From the NCBI RefSeq assembly GCF_015476655.1, contig NZ_JABFHF010000026.1, forward strand, positions 1 through 64,000: a stretch of 64,000 bases of DNA, written 5' to 3'. Each line of letters opens with the position of its first letter. Position 1 is the first letter of the stretch. A program made the translations under genes and the position numbers. Below, in pieces: positions 53,039 through 61,249 of this stretch. This stretch comes from Aquiflexum lacus (GTDB taxonomy: Bacteria > Bacteroidota > Bacteroidia > Cytophagales > Cyclobacteriaceae). The notes beneath the pieces were generated by a model. It was given only the letters and a program-made list of their open reading frames with translations. It was not told the origin of the DNA and searched no databases.

Positions 53039-53184
53039 TTACTTTATCATTAATCCTTTTACTCTAGAAAAGTGTTTTTTATTTTTCGTCAAGACTGGCA
53101 AATCGTGCATCATTGCAGTTGCAGCGATAAAAATATCCCTAAACTCGATCAATTTTCAATAAATATTCCAGTATCAACTACCAT
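53039..53184 (-). pseudogene. vapC: Decayed VapC (PIN-domain) toxin
   Basis: On the minus strand an ATG at 53184 opens MVVDTGIFIE and runs into a stop two codons later. Shifted by two bases, the next codons give EFRDIFIAATAMMHDLPVLTKNKKHFSRVKGLMIK and a stop at 53039. These are the two ends of a VapC PIN domain: the first acidic residue (VVDTGIF) and the last (DIFIAATA..L.VLTKN..HF..V.GL). About 80 residues of the middle are missing, so an internal deletion plus frameshift has killed the gene. The ATG overlaps the end of the antitoxin gene by 7 bases, the normal layout of such pairs. It is missed by length-filtered ORF searches. Confidence 0.82.
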
Positions 53185-53414
53185 TCTTCTACCTTCCATT
53201 GACTAAAATGCTGCCTACCTTCATCAAATGCTTTGACGTCTTCATCTGTCCAAGTTGAAATATTTAAGATTTTATTTTTCCAACTTTTCATATCAAAGGC
53301 TTTTTCAACTTTGTATTTTTCCAACATGAAATCAAGGAAATCATTCACTTGTTTCTGAAGGTCTGGTGATAACTGATTATATTTTTCTAATATTTCATTC
53401 ATATTATAAAACAA
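53178..53414 (-). CDS. DUF2281-like antitoxin, now without a working toxin
   Basis: The 78-residue acidic protein has the DUF2281 pattern NQLSPDLQKQVNDFLDFMLEKYK in its first half and an acidic tail (STWTDEDVKAFDEGRQHFSQWKVEEW). Such proteins sit before VapC genes. Here the remnant of the partner starts inside its last codons. The frame is open and intact, so it may still be expressed as an orphan. The start could also be the ATG at 53402 (MNEILEKY). Confidence 0.7.
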   Translation of the reverse strand: MFYNMNEILEKYNQLSPDLQKQVNDFLDFMLEKYKVEKAFDMKSWKNKILNISTWTDEDVKAFDEGRQHFSQWKVEEW

Positions 53415-53512
53415 CGTTTTAAAACAAATAAGAGGTTAAGAAAACTCAGATACTTCGATTATTCAATATACAGATTTATTGTTGTTGAATTATTTAATTT
53501 CCAAAAAAAGAA

Positions 53513-54130
53513 TTAAATCTCATCAAGTCCCTCAAACAATTCCTCCAAATCCAACACAAACCCATCTATACATCCAGATGTCACATGATCCCCCAAAGTA
53601 AAAAGTTTGGAAGGAATATATTTTCCGTCGGACAGTGTATATACCAAAAGTGTTTTCTCATAAGGGTGGATAATCCAATACTCTAAGACTCCGCTTTCCT
53701 CATACACTTCATATTTATTTTGAAGTTCTTTTTTATTGTTGCTTGGGGAGAGGATTTCCATAATCAGGTCAGGAGCACCCACACAGCCCAATTCATCCAG
53801 TTTTTCCGGATCACATATTACACAGATATCGGGCTGTACCACGGTTCGGATGTCCTCATGTTTTTTGGATTTGACGGGAAGGCGAACATCGAAGGGGGCG
53901 ATATAGGCTTTACAAGTTTTTCCTGCTAAGAGATTTCCAAGTCTTGTAATTATTTTCACTATCAGTTCCTGATGGATTCTTCTTGGAGCCGCTGCTGCCT
54001 GTTTAAAAACTTTTCCTTTTATCAGTTCGACCATATGGTCAATGTCCCAAGTCAGATAATCGGCATAGGAATAGAGCCCATAACCCGAATAAGGTTCTTT
54101 GACTATGTTATTTTCTTCCTCATTTTCCAT
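53513..54130 (-). CDS. Uma2-family (DUF820) nuclease-like protein, paralog 1
   Basis: The 205 residues have the PD-(D/E)xK-like core of the Uma2 family: VVQPDICVICDPEKLDELGCVGAPDLIMEILSPSNNKKELQNKYEVYEESGVLEYWIIHP, with PD, the E.LSPS acidic residue and following basic residues. Function in vivo is unknown; these are often multicopy. A second copy lies at 55299. The two agree almost fully at both ends but differ at about residues 52-75 (ELIVKIITRLGNLLAGKTCKAYIAPFD here). The upstream 80 bases are also similar. Confidence 0.9.
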   Translation of the reverse strand: MENEEENNIVKEPYSGYGLYSYADYLTWDIDHMVELIKGKVFKQAAAAPRRIHQELIVKIITRLGNLLAGKTCKAYIAPFDVRLPVKSKKHEDIRTVVQPDICVICDPEKLDELGCVGAPDLIMEILSPSNNKKELQNKYEVYEESGVLEYWIIHPYEKTLLVYTLSDGKYIPSKLFTLGDHVTSGCIDGFVLDLEELFEGLDEI

Positions 54131-54241
54131 AGTTCCAATTTAGGAAAAAATTAAATTTGTCGGGTTTCTAATTAAGGTTTTAATTTTTTTATATTTATAG
54201 TTGATATTAGTTAAAAGTTATATTAATCATTTGTTATTGGT

Positions 54242-55264
54242 ATGTTAAATAATCAGACTGGTATATCTTTTTTTGGGAGTAACATTTTGAAGACTTTCCG
54301 TATTCTTCATTTCAATTCCCAATTTTTATTCAAATCCAGAAAAATCTTGAGTGTATTATTTTTATGTTTTTTTTCAATAGTATCGCACGGCCAAGACACA
54401 AACTTTGAATATTTCTCTGAAAGCAAATACAAGGATTATCCAATCATCAGTTTAAGGGAAAACTTTTTTGGAAATCCTGTTTATTTTATTGAAGGGTCTA
54501 AGGCTGGTTCCAGGGAGGTGAGGGCATATATGGAGATCATGCCGGGTGATGCCAATTTATTTGGGCAAACCCATACCAAGACTATCTCAGGTACTTTTCT
54601 TGGGATTGGTGGGCAAGCACTAGTTCTTGGTGCCTTGGGTTATGTGTATAACAACAGAAGCGGGCTGAGCAATGATATTGTAAGAAATTGGTTCTTTATG
54701 ACTATTGGTGGTGGAATCACATCGGGGATCGGAAGGCAAATGAACAGGCAAGGGGTCAGAAAAATCAATGGCCTTATTGAAAACCACAATTATTTGGTTA
54801 ATCAGGACCAATTGGGAAGTGTTTATCTGAAAATGGATTTCAGACAAAACTTCTTTGGAGAAAAAATTGATATCTATGATGGTCCAAATCTATTGGATAA
54901 AGCGAGGATAAGAACCCTGATGGAAGAAAAACCAGAAGTTTATGCAGATTATCGAAAAGCCCTGAACCAACAAAAAATCAGTTTTGGCTTAGATATGACT
55001 GGTTTGGCGGTGGATATTGTGGTGATTGCTTATATTATTTCTCCTCAGTTCCAGTCCTCCACCCCAAGCAACCTATTGATGCCTTTGATCTTTACCAATA
55101 TAGGCTTAGGTATAGCTTCCAGTCAATATAGGAGAAGTGCCCGGAACCTGACTAGACATGCACTTGACAGGTATAATTTCGGTGATCGTTATGTACCTGT
55201 AGCCAGGCATCCATCCATGGAGTTTACCGGGCCTTCGGTCACCTTGTTCAGCAGGAGTTTTTAA
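54242..55264 (+). CDS. Membrane protein with two tandem repeats, unknown function
   Basis: The 340-residue product has a late signal-like helix (KILSVLFLCFFSIVSHGQ, about 35-52), preceded by an odd 34-residue extension; the true start may lie further in at a TTG. The rest is two repeats of about 115 residues. Each starts with NFFG (RENFFGNPVYFIEG; RQNFFGEKIDIYDG) and runs through a polar 50-residue part. Each then has two membrane helices (GIGGQALVLGALGYVY + WFFMTIGGGITSGIG; GLAVDIVVIAYII + LIFTNIGLGIASS) and a basic end (GRQMNRQGVRKINGLIENHN; SQYRRSARNLTRHALDRYN). It is flanked by the two Uma2 genes. Confidence 0.65.
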   Translation: MLNNQTGISFFGSNILKTFRILHFNSQFLFKSRKILSVLFLCFFSIVSHGQDTNFEYFSESKYKDYPIISLRENFFGNPVYFIEGSKAGSREVRAYMEIMPGDANLFGQTHTKTISGTFLGIGGQALVLGALGYVYNNRSGLSNDIVRNWFFMTIGGGITSGIGRQMNRQGVRKINGLIENHNYLVNQDQLGSVYLKMDFRQNFFGEKIDIYDGPNLLDKARIRTLMEEKPEVYADYRKALNQQKISFGLDMTGLAVDIVVIAYIISPQFQSSTPSNLLMPLIFTNIGLGIASSQYRRSARNLTRHALDRYNFGDRYVPVARHPSMEFTGPSVTLFSRSF

Positions 55265-55298
55265 ATCGGATCAAATTAATAATAAGAAGAATTCATTA

Positions 55299-55910
55299 TC
55301 AATCAAGCCCAGTAAACAATTCCTCCAAATCCAAAACAAACCCATCTATACATCCAGATGTCACATGATCCCCCAAAGTAAAAAGTTTGGAAGGAATATA
55401 TTTTCCGTCAGTCAGCGTATAGATCAAAAGTGTTTTCTCATATGGATGGATGATCCAATATTCCCTGACACCACTTTCCTCATATACCTCATATTTGTTC
55501 TGGAGCTCTTTTTTATTATTGCTTGGGGATAGAATTTCCATAATCAGGTCAGGTGCACCGACACAGCCTAAATCATCCAGCTTTTCCGGATCACACACTA
55601 CACAGATATCCGGTTGCACTACAGTGGTAATGTCTTCATGCTTTTTGGATTTCGCAGGAAGGCGTACATCGAAGGGGGCTGAGAAAACTTTGCAACCTTT
55701 GCCTTTAAGTAAGGCAAATAATTGTGATGAGATTCTTATAGAGATTTCCTGATGAATTCTTCTAGGTGCCGCAGCTGCTTGCCTAAATACTTTTCCTTTG
55801 ATCAGTTCTACCATATGGTCTATGTCCCATGTCAGGTAATCTGCATAGGTATACAATCCGTAATGGGAATAAGGTTCTTTGACCATGTTGTTTTGTTCCT
55901 TATTTTCCAT
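55299..55910 (-). CDS. Uma2-family (DUF820) nuclease-like protein, paralog 2
   Basis: This 203-residue protein is a close copy of the product at 53513. The first 52 residues and the last 105 are nearly the same, and the core VVQPDICVVCDPEKLDDLGCVGAPDLIMEILSPSN is conserved. The middle reads EISIRISSQLFALLKGKGCKVFSAPFD, quite different from its paralog. At the 3' end a stretch of 74 bases is identical between the genes (around 55335-55408 and 53556-53629), including silent positions. This hints at recent duplication or gene conversion. Confidence 0.9.
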   Translation of the reverse strand: MENKEQNNMVKEPYSHYGLYTYADYLTWDIDHMVELIKGKVFRQAAAAPRRIHQEISIRISSQLFALLKGKGCKVFSAPFDVRLPAKSKKHEDITTVVQPDICVVCDPEKLDDLGCVGAPDLIMEILSPSNNKKELQNKYEVYEESGVREYWIIHPYEKTLLIYTLTDGKYIPSKLFTLGDHVTSGCIDGFVLDLEELFTGLD

Positions 55911-56102
55911 AGGACTAATTTAGTGAAAAGGATGATTTTGTTGGATTATAATTAAAGTTTTAATTTTTTTGTATTTACTAGTTGATATGTTTTGAAGGTC
56001 TTTTAAATCTACTAATCACATTTTATTTCCTTAAAATGTTTTTTGGGAATTTCCCCATAATACAAGAGTTAATTTCCTTCATTTATTTAAAAAAATCAAT
56101 TT

Positions 56103-56159
56103 AAAAGCTGGTTAAAATTTCGAATCATGCAATCTTCGGTCTCCCGACTTCCAACACTG
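56103..56159. repeat. Dispersed intergenic repeat, copy B
   Basis: Shares AAAAGCTGG, ATCATGCAATCTTCGG-like and CTTCCAACACTG blocks in the same order with 27173-27222, and more weakly with 32289-32331. It holds about six extra bases (TCTCCC region) against copy A. Confidence 0.5.
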
Positions 56160-56227
56160 TAATCAAAGGAAATTAGATATCAGAAATCATTTGGATTGTC
56201 ATATTATTTAATAATTAATCCATTCAA

Positions 56228-56277
56228 TTTGGATACATTTCAAAAAAGAAATAACTTTGTGCCTCATTTCAAAAAAG
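56228..56277 (+). promoter_or_regulatory. L31 promoter flanked by 13-base direct repeats
   Basis: TTTG (56228-56231), a 20-base spacer and TAACTTTG (56252-56259) form a Bacteroidota-type promoter with the ATG at 56302. CATTTCAAAAAAG occurs exactly twice, at 56236-56248 and 56265-56277, on either side of the -7 box. This may be a control site or simple chance duplication. Confidence 0.55.
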
Positions 56278-56301
56278 CGATCCAAGATAAATAGCAATAC
56301 A

Positions 56302-56547
56302 ATGAAAAAAGACATTCATCCAAACTACAGAGACGTCGTATTTTTCGATACCTCAAGTGATTACAAATTCATCACAAAGTCTACAATCGAAACAAGTGAG
56401 ACCATTGAGTGGGAAGACGGAAAGCAATATCCGGTTTACAAGATAGAAGTAAGCTCCAATTCACATCCTTTCTACACTGGTAAGAAGATGTTGTTGGATA
56501 CTGCAGGTAGGGTTGAGAAATTCAACAAGAGATACGCCAAGAAATAA
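56302..56547 (+). CDS. rpmE2: Ribosomal protein L31, type B
   Basis: The ATG at 56302 gives 81 residues starting [21 protein letters not shown], the standard L31 type B start; a longer frame to 56257 would run across the promoter. It has [28 protein letters not shown] at the end and no cysteines, so it is the zinc-free (C-minus) form used when zinc is low in many bacteria, or as the only L31 in this phylum. A strong terminator follows. Confidence 0.95.
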   Translation: MKKDIHPNYRDVVFFDTSSDYKFITKSTIETSETIEWEDGKQYPVYKIEVSSNSHPFYTGKKMLLDTAGRVEKFNKRYAKK

Positions 56548-56574
56548 TTTCATCTCTAAGGTGAACAGGTTTAG

Positions 56575-56608
56575 GTCTCCCGGAAGTTGTTTTCCGGGAG
56601 ACTTTTTT
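56575..56608 (+). terminator. Terminator of rpmE2
   Basis: A perfect 11-bp stem, GTCTCCCGGAA (56575-56585) with TTCCGGGAGAC (56592-56602), and six T follow the L31 gene by 27 bases. Its loop holds the TTG of the next gene's promoter. Confidence 0.92.
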
Positions 56609-56615
56609 ATTTTTG
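56587..56615 (+). promoter_or_regulatory. Promoter of the GlmU-like gene, merged with the terminator
   Basis: TTG (56587-56589), an 18-base spacer and TATTTTTG (56608-56615) match the Bacteroidota promoter. The TTG is in the loop of the rpmE2 terminator, and the -7 box starts in its T-run. A start about 7 bases on falls at the ATG at 56620, so the mRNA would be nearly or fully leaderless. Confidence 0.6.
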
Positions 56616-56619
56616 TGTC

Positions 56620-57819
56620 ATGGACAATTTGATTTTATTTGATGACCCCGCAATCAGGGGTTCGCTATTGCCTTTTACTTTTACCCGCCCTATTGCAGAT
56701 ATCAGGGTAGGGATTTTGAAGATTTCAGAAAAGTGGGAGAAATATTCTGATTTAAAATCAGGCTTTCATACCCAAGATTATCTTTCAGAGAAATATCCCA
56801 AAAACGATTCCCCCGCATTGATGGTCAACGGGGCAATTTGCCCTGATAAGGAACTTTGGGAAATGGTCGCAGGTCTGAAAACCAATCAATCCCTTTGGTC
56901 ACAGAATATGCTGATTGCCTGCCATTCGGAGCAGCCAGCTCTTTTTCAACCTGAGCAAGCAAAAAAAAATGAGGCGATTCAATATGAATCAGACTTTATT
57001 TCCATCCAAAAGACCTGGAACATTTTTCAGTACAATGCGGCTGAACTCCAAAAAGACTTTGAACTGATTACCTCAGGGAGAATATCCAAAGAAATTTCAG
57101 ATCCGCACACCATAGTGTACAATCCTTCACAGGTATTTGTCGAAGAAGGTGCTAAAATCAAAGCAGCAGTACTTAATGCAGAGGGAGGGCCGATTTATAT
57201 TGGTAAGAATTCTGAAGTTCAGGAAGGCGCATTGATTAGAGGACCATTTGCTTTGTGCGAAGGATCGACTGTGAATATGGGAGCCAAGTTAAGGGGTGAC
57301 ACCACAGTAGGACCTTTTTCCAAAGTGGGTGGAGAGATTTCCAATTCGGTGATTTTTGGTTACAGCAACAAAGGCCATGATGGATTTTTGGGCAATGCTG
57401 TCATCGGGGAATGGTGCAATCTCGGTGCAGACACCAACACCTCCAATCTCAAAAACAACTATGCACCCGTCAAAGTGTGGGATTATACCCGTGGCGGATT
57501 TTCCAATACCGGATTGCAGTTTTGTGGACTGATGATGGGTGACCATGCCAAGTGTGGCATCAATACCATGTTCAACACAGGAACTGTAGTTGGAGTTGGG
57601 GCCAATGTTTTTGGAGATGGATTCCCAAGGAACTTTATCCCTTCCTTTTCATGGGGCGGGGCATCGGGATTCAGTACTTTTCAGGTAAGAAAGTTTGAGG
57701 AAGTGGCCATTGCCGTCATGAAACGCAGGGGCAAAGTCTATGACCAAACCGAAAAAGAAATTATCCAAAAGGTTTTCGAATTGACGAGACATTACCGTAT
57801 TTGGGACAAAGAAGTTTAG
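56620..57819 (+). CDS. GlmU-like sugar nucleotidyltransferase / acetyltransferase (TIGR03991-type)
   Basis: The 399-residue protein starts MDNLILFDDPAIRGSLLPFTFTRPIADIRVGI, the mark of the alternative bacteroidal GlmU. A left-handed beta-helix follows from about residue 165 (hexapeptides such as GPIYIGKNSEVQEGALIRGPFALCEG, and the loop VIGEWCNLGADTNTSNLKNNYAPVKVW). It probably makes UDP-GlcNAc for cell-wall synthesis. The upstream TTG frame start at 56587 lies within the promoter, so 56620 is used. holB follows 7 bases on. Confidence 0.9.
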   Translation: MDNLILFDDPAIRGSLLPFTFTRPIADIRVGILKISEKWEKYSDLKSGFHTQDYLSEKYPKNDSPALMVNGAICPDKELWEMVAGLKTNQSLWSQNMLIACHSEQPALFQPEQAKKNEAIQYESDFISIQKTWNIFQYNAAELQKDFELITSGRISKEISDPHTIVYNPSQVFVEEGAKIKAAVLNAEGGPIYIGKNSEVQEGALIRGPFALCEGSTVNMGAKLRGDTTVGPFSKVGGEISNSVIFGYSNKGHDGFLGNAVIGEWCNLGADTNTSNLKNNYAPVKVWDYTRGGFSNTGLQFCGLMMGDHAKCGINTMFNTGTVVGVGANVFGDGFPRNFIPSFSWGGASGFSTFQVRKFEEVAIAVMKRRGKVYDQTEKEIIQKVFELTRHYRIWDKEV

Positions 57820-57826
57820 AAGATTT

Positions 57827-58981
57827 ATGTTGTTTTCATCCATACCGGGACTGAGAGAAGTCAAGGAAAAAATCATACAGGCGGTCAAGACCAATCACCT
57901 GGCCCATGCCTTATTGTTTCATGGTCCAGAGGGGTCACCCAATCTTAAGATGGCATTGGCATTGGCTACATACCTGCATTGCCAGAATCCGGGAGAGGAG
58001 GACCCTTGTGGACAATGCCCTTCCTGCCAGAAAATGGCCAAGTTGGTGCATCCCGATATGAATTTTGCCTTCCCGGTGGTAGGAGGGGATTCTAAAGATG
58101 ATGAGGATCCGAATAAGGAAAAGAAGGTTGATTTAACAGCCTCTTTCAGGAATTTCGCCTTAAGTATTCCATACGGCAATACTTCCGATTGGATCTACCA
58201 TAATGGTTTTGAAAAAAAACAACTCAATATTTCCAGAAGTGCCGGCAGACAGATCATCAAAACCCTTTCACTGAAGTCATTTGAAGGGGGGTATAAAATC
58301 ATGTTGATTTGGGCGCCTGAGTACATGCATTCAGCTTCTGCCAATTCGTTGTTGAAGATTTTGGAAGAACCACCCGAAAAAACAGTTTTCATGTTGGTGA
58401 CTTCATCACCTGAGCGCTTATTGACTACAATTCTTTCCAGAACTCAAAAAATTATGGTCAGGGCATTTAATGATGAAGAGGTCATGTCCCACCTGTTATC
58501 TGATGGTCTGTGTTCAAGAGAAGCGGCTGTGCAGATTGCCCCATTGGCGGATGGCAATATGCGTGAGGCTTACCGTATGGTGGATCAGGTGGAGGATGAA
58601 AATACCGTGTTGATCAGGGATTGGTTTAGGGCCTGCTTCCTTTTGGACATCAATGTGATATTTGAATTTGTAGATAAATTCAGTGGGAAGGATAAGGAAT
58701 CCCAAAAATCCCTGTTGCTCAGCGGTATTAATGTAATCAGAGAAGTGATGCTGGATAAATCCAAATCTACAGAATTGATGAGAAGCGTAGAATCAGACCG
58801 AGACTTTATCCATAAATTAGGAGTGAATGTGTTGAATGAGGAGAAATTAAGTGGGATTTACGAAGCTTTGAATGAATCCCATTACCACCTGGAAAGAAAT
58901 GCCAGTGCAAAGATTTTGTTTAGTGATCTTTCTTTCAGAATACATAGAATCATGAAAGCTTCTGAGTCCGTCCCATCATGA
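57827..58981 (+). CDS. holB: DNA polymerase III delta' subunit (clamp loader)
   Basis: The 384-residue protein has the clamp-loader AAA+ layout and the zinc motif C52...CGQCPSC (C61, C64, C67). The P-loop is degenerate, GPEGSPNLK in place of GxxGxGKT. The sensor region SANSLLKILEEPPEKTVFMLVTSSPERLLTTILSRTQ is strongly conserved and contains the SRC-like SRT. Delta' does not bind ATP in E. coli, so the lost P-loop fits this role and not DnaX. The stop overlaps the next start by 4 bases. Confidence 0.93.
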   Translation: MLFSSIPGLREVKEKIIQAVKTNHLAHALLFHGPEGSPNLKMALALATYLHCQNPGEEDPCGQCPSCQKMAKLVHPDMNFAFPVVGGDSKDDEDPNKEKKVDLTASFRNFALSIPYGNTSDWIYHNGFEKKQLNISRSAGRQIIKTLSLKSFEGGYKIMLIWAPEYMHSASANSLLKILEEPPEKTVFMLVTSSPERLLTTILSRTQKIMVRAFNDEEVMSHLLSDGLCSREAAVQIAPLADGNMREAYRMVDQVEDENTVLIRDWFRACFLLDINVIFEFVDKFSGKDKESQKSLLLSGINVIREVMLDKSKSTELMRSVESDRDFIHKLGVNVLNEEKLSGIYEALNESHYHLERNASAKILFSDLSFRIHRIMKASESVPS

Positions 58982-59409
58982 AAAAAGTAATAGGAAGGAG
59001 AGAGCGGATAAACTTCCCTGAATGGGGGCTGAAAAACGTGACAGGCAAAATTGATACAGGTGCCTATACTTCATCCATCCATTGCGAATTTGTAGAAGAA
59101 AGGGAAGAGGATGGGAGGAAAGTGCTTTTCTTCAAAGTCTTGGAGCCATCTGACAAAAAATACAATGGGAAATTGCTCAGGTCAGAAAATTATTCCCAAA
59201 AAAAAGTAAAGAATTCTTTTGGACAGGCCGAGGTCAGGTATAAAGTAAGCACAAAAGTCATTATGTTTGACGTCGAATTCGAGGCAGAGTTTACTTTGAC
59301 AGACAGGTCAAAAATGAGGAATCCCATTCTTCTTGGAAGAAAGTTATTGATAGGGAGGTTTATAGTAGATGTGCAAGAGGTTAACTTATCAAAAAAATCA
59401 TTGAAATGA
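58978..59409 (+). CDS. RimB-like aspartic-type protease (ATP-dependent zinc protease family PF05618)
   Basis: The 143-residue protein has the retropepsin-like motif [14 protein letters not shown]26-T27-G28-A29, and [19 protein letters not shown] near the end, as in the family named ATP-dependent zinc protease. Members sit next to RimK glutamate ligases and in some species help trim the glutamates that RimK adds to ribosomal protein S6. Here it overlaps both holB and rimK by 4 bases (ATGA). Confidence 0.9.
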   Translation: MKKVIGRRERINFPEWGLKNVTGKIDTGAYTSSIHCEFVEEREEDGRKVLFFKVLEPSDKKYNGKLLRSENYSQKKVKNSFGQAEVRYKVSTKVIMFDVEFEAEFTLTDRSKMRNPILLGRKLLIGRFIVDVQEVNLSKKSLK

Positions 59410-60308
59410 AGATTGCGATTTTATCAAGAAACTCCCACCTGTATTCTACAAGGAGATTGTTTGAAGCCATTAAAGAAGCCGGACATGAGGCCATAGTGGT
59501 TGACCATTCACTATGTGATCTGATCATTGAACAGGAAGGGCCATCAATCATTTACAAAGGGGAAAAGCTTTCAGGAGTGGATGCCATCATTCCTAGAATT
59601 GGAGCTTCGGTAACTTTTTATGGAACAGCAGTTGTCCGTCAATTTGAACTGATGGGTGCTTTTTCAGCTGTAGAATCCCAGGCCATTGTGCGTAGTAGGG
59701 ATAAGTTGAGAAGTCTTCAGATCCTATCCAAAGCTGGCTTGGGAATGCCAAAAACAGCCTTTACCAATTTTTCCAAAGGCGGAGAAAAAGCATTGATCGA
59801 AAGAGTTGGCGGTGCACCGTTGATCATTAAGCTTTTGGAGGGTACCCAAGGCTTGGGTGTTGTATTGGCTGAAACAAAAAAAGCAGGTCAGTCTGTAATT
59901 GAAGCTTTTCATGGATTGAAAGCCAGAATTATTGTGCAGGAATTTATCAAAGAAGCCAAAGGAGCTGATATACGTGCATTTGTGGTCAATGGGAAAGTGG
60001 TAGGAGCTATGAAGCGGCAGGGAGCTGAAGGTGAATTCCGATCCAATCTCCATAGAGGAGGGGTAGCTACAGTAATCAAGCTATCCAGAGCAGAAAAAAT
60101 GGCTGCACTTGGTGCAGCAAAAGCGCTTGGTTTGGCCATCGCAGGTGTTGATTTGTTACAATCAGAAAGAGGTCCTTTGATATTGGAAGTAAACAGTTCT
60201 CCTGGTCTTGAAGGAATTGAAAAGGCAACTGGGATAAACATTGCAAGTGAAATTGTAAAATATATTGAGGAGTCCGTAGAGAAAAAAATCAAAAAAAAGG
60301 AACATTAA
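59406..60308 (+). CDS. rimK: RimK-family ATP-grasp ligase
   Basis: The 300-residue protein has an N-terminal preATP-grasp domain and the ATP-grasp core: [39 protein letters not shown], the [28 protein letters not shown] block and the metal-binding [19 protein letters not shown]. RimK adds glutamate tails to the C-terminus of ribosomal protein S6 in E. coli; other members make similar peptide bonds. The adjacent RimB-like protease supports the S6 or a related tail as the target. Confidence 0.93.
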   Translation: MKIAILSRNSHLYSTRRLFEAIKEAGHEAIVVDHSLCDLIIEQEGPSIIYKGEKLSGVDAIIPRIGASVTFYGTAVVRQFELMGAFSAVESQAIVRSRDKLRSLQILSKAGLGMPKTAFTNFSKGGEKALIERVGGAPLIIKLLEGTQGLGVVLAETKKAGQSVIEAFHGLKARIIVQEFIKEAKGADIRAFVVNGKVVGAMKRQGAEGEFRSNLHRGGVATVIKLSRAEKMAALGAAKALGLAIAGVDLLQSERGPLILEVNSSPGLEGIEKATGINIASEIVKYIEESVEKKIKKKEH

Positions 60309-60310
60309 AA

Positions 60311-61249
60311 ATGGACAAACCAATCCGGATAGGTACTAGAGGCAGTAAACTGGCACTTTGGCAGGCCTATCACGTGGCAGATTTGCTCAACGCCCAAGGT
60401 TTGGCAAGTGAAATTGTCATCATAGAAACCAAGGGAGACAAAATATTGGATGTTTCCATTGCTAAAATCGGGAGCAAGGGAGTCTTTACAGAAGAGCTTG
60501 AGGATCAATTGACTTCAGGCGCTATAGACATCGCTGTACATAGTGCCAAGGATATGCAGTCAAGGCTTCCCGCTGGCTTCGAGATCATTGCATTTACGGA
60601 GAGGGAGGTAGAGAATGACATTATTTTAAGTCACAATACTGACATTGATTACCAAAATCCTGAAAAGCCTTTGGTTCTTGGGACATCCTCAACCCGTCGT
60701 GTTGCTACTTTAAAACATTTTTACCCACATATAAAGACTGTAGAAGTCAGGGGCAATTTACAGACAAGAATTGCCAAGATGGAATCAGGATTATGTGATG
60801 CACTTTTATTGGCTTTTGCGGGTGCACATAGGATGGGATATGATAATCTGATCAAGCATAAACTTTCATTGGATGAATTTACACCAGCCGTCGGTCAGGG
60901 AAGTGTAGCCATTGAAACTTCGGTGAATATTGATCCTACCGTTAAAACTCAAATTATATCTGCATGTCATCATCAAGCAACAGGATATAGACTACTTGCG
61001 GAAAGATCTTATTTGAGGGTTTTGGAAGGGGGTTGTAGCATTCCTGTTTTTGCATTGGCGGAATTTGAAGGGAACTCCTTGCATCTGAAAGGTGGCATTG
61101 TAAGTTTGGATGGAAAGAATAGGATCCTCCACAAAGTGTCGGGAAGCCCTGATCAATCTGAAGAACTAGGCAAGCAATTGGCCGATAAGGTTTTGAATGA
61201 TGGTGGATTTGAATTGTTAAAAGAGATAAAAACAGCTTTGAAAAAATGA
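60311..61249 (+). CDS. hemC: Hydroxymethylbilane synthase (porphobilinogen deaminase)
   Basis: HemC joins four porphobilinogen units into hydroxymethylbilane for heme. The dipyrromethane cofactor cysteine is C242 in LEGGCSIPVFA, and the N-terminal IGTRGSKLALWQA, the KGDKILDVSIAKIGSKGVFTEELE loop and the AVHSAKDM block are present. The 312 residues are full length. It follows rimK by 2 bases and overlaps the cyclophilin gene by 4, so it belongs to the same tight operon. Confidence 0.97.
   Translation: MDKPIRIGTRGSKLALWQAYHVADLLNAQGLASEIVIIETKGDKILDVSIAKIGSKGVFTEELEDQLTSGAIDIAVHSAKDMQSRLPAGFEIIAFTEREVENDIILSHNTDIDYQNPEKPLVLGTSSTRRVATLKHFYPHIKTVEVRGNLQTRIAKMESGLCDALLLAFAGAHRMGYDNLIKHKLSLDEFTPAVGQGSVAIETSVNIDPTVKTQIISACHHQATGYRLLAERSYLRVLEGGCSIPVFALAEFEGNSLHLKGGIVSLDGKNRILHKVSGSPDQSEELGKQLADKVLNDGGFELLKEIKTALKK

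Larger units (their letters stand above)
55911..56301. other. 391-base intergenic region between Uma2 paralog 2 and L31
   Basis: The first 80 bases resemble the DNA upstream of the other Uma2 gene (AATTTAG.., TTTTAATTTTTTT.TATTTA), so they were probably duplicated with it. The middle holds copy B of the dispersed repeat (56103-56159). The end holds the L31 promoter. I see no gene or RNA in it. Confidence 0.6.

Noticed and set aside
52965-53162. 65-codon plus-strand frame before the DUF2281 antitoxin
   Set aside because: It lies antisense to the decayed vapC, which explains the conserved-looking sequence on the other strand.
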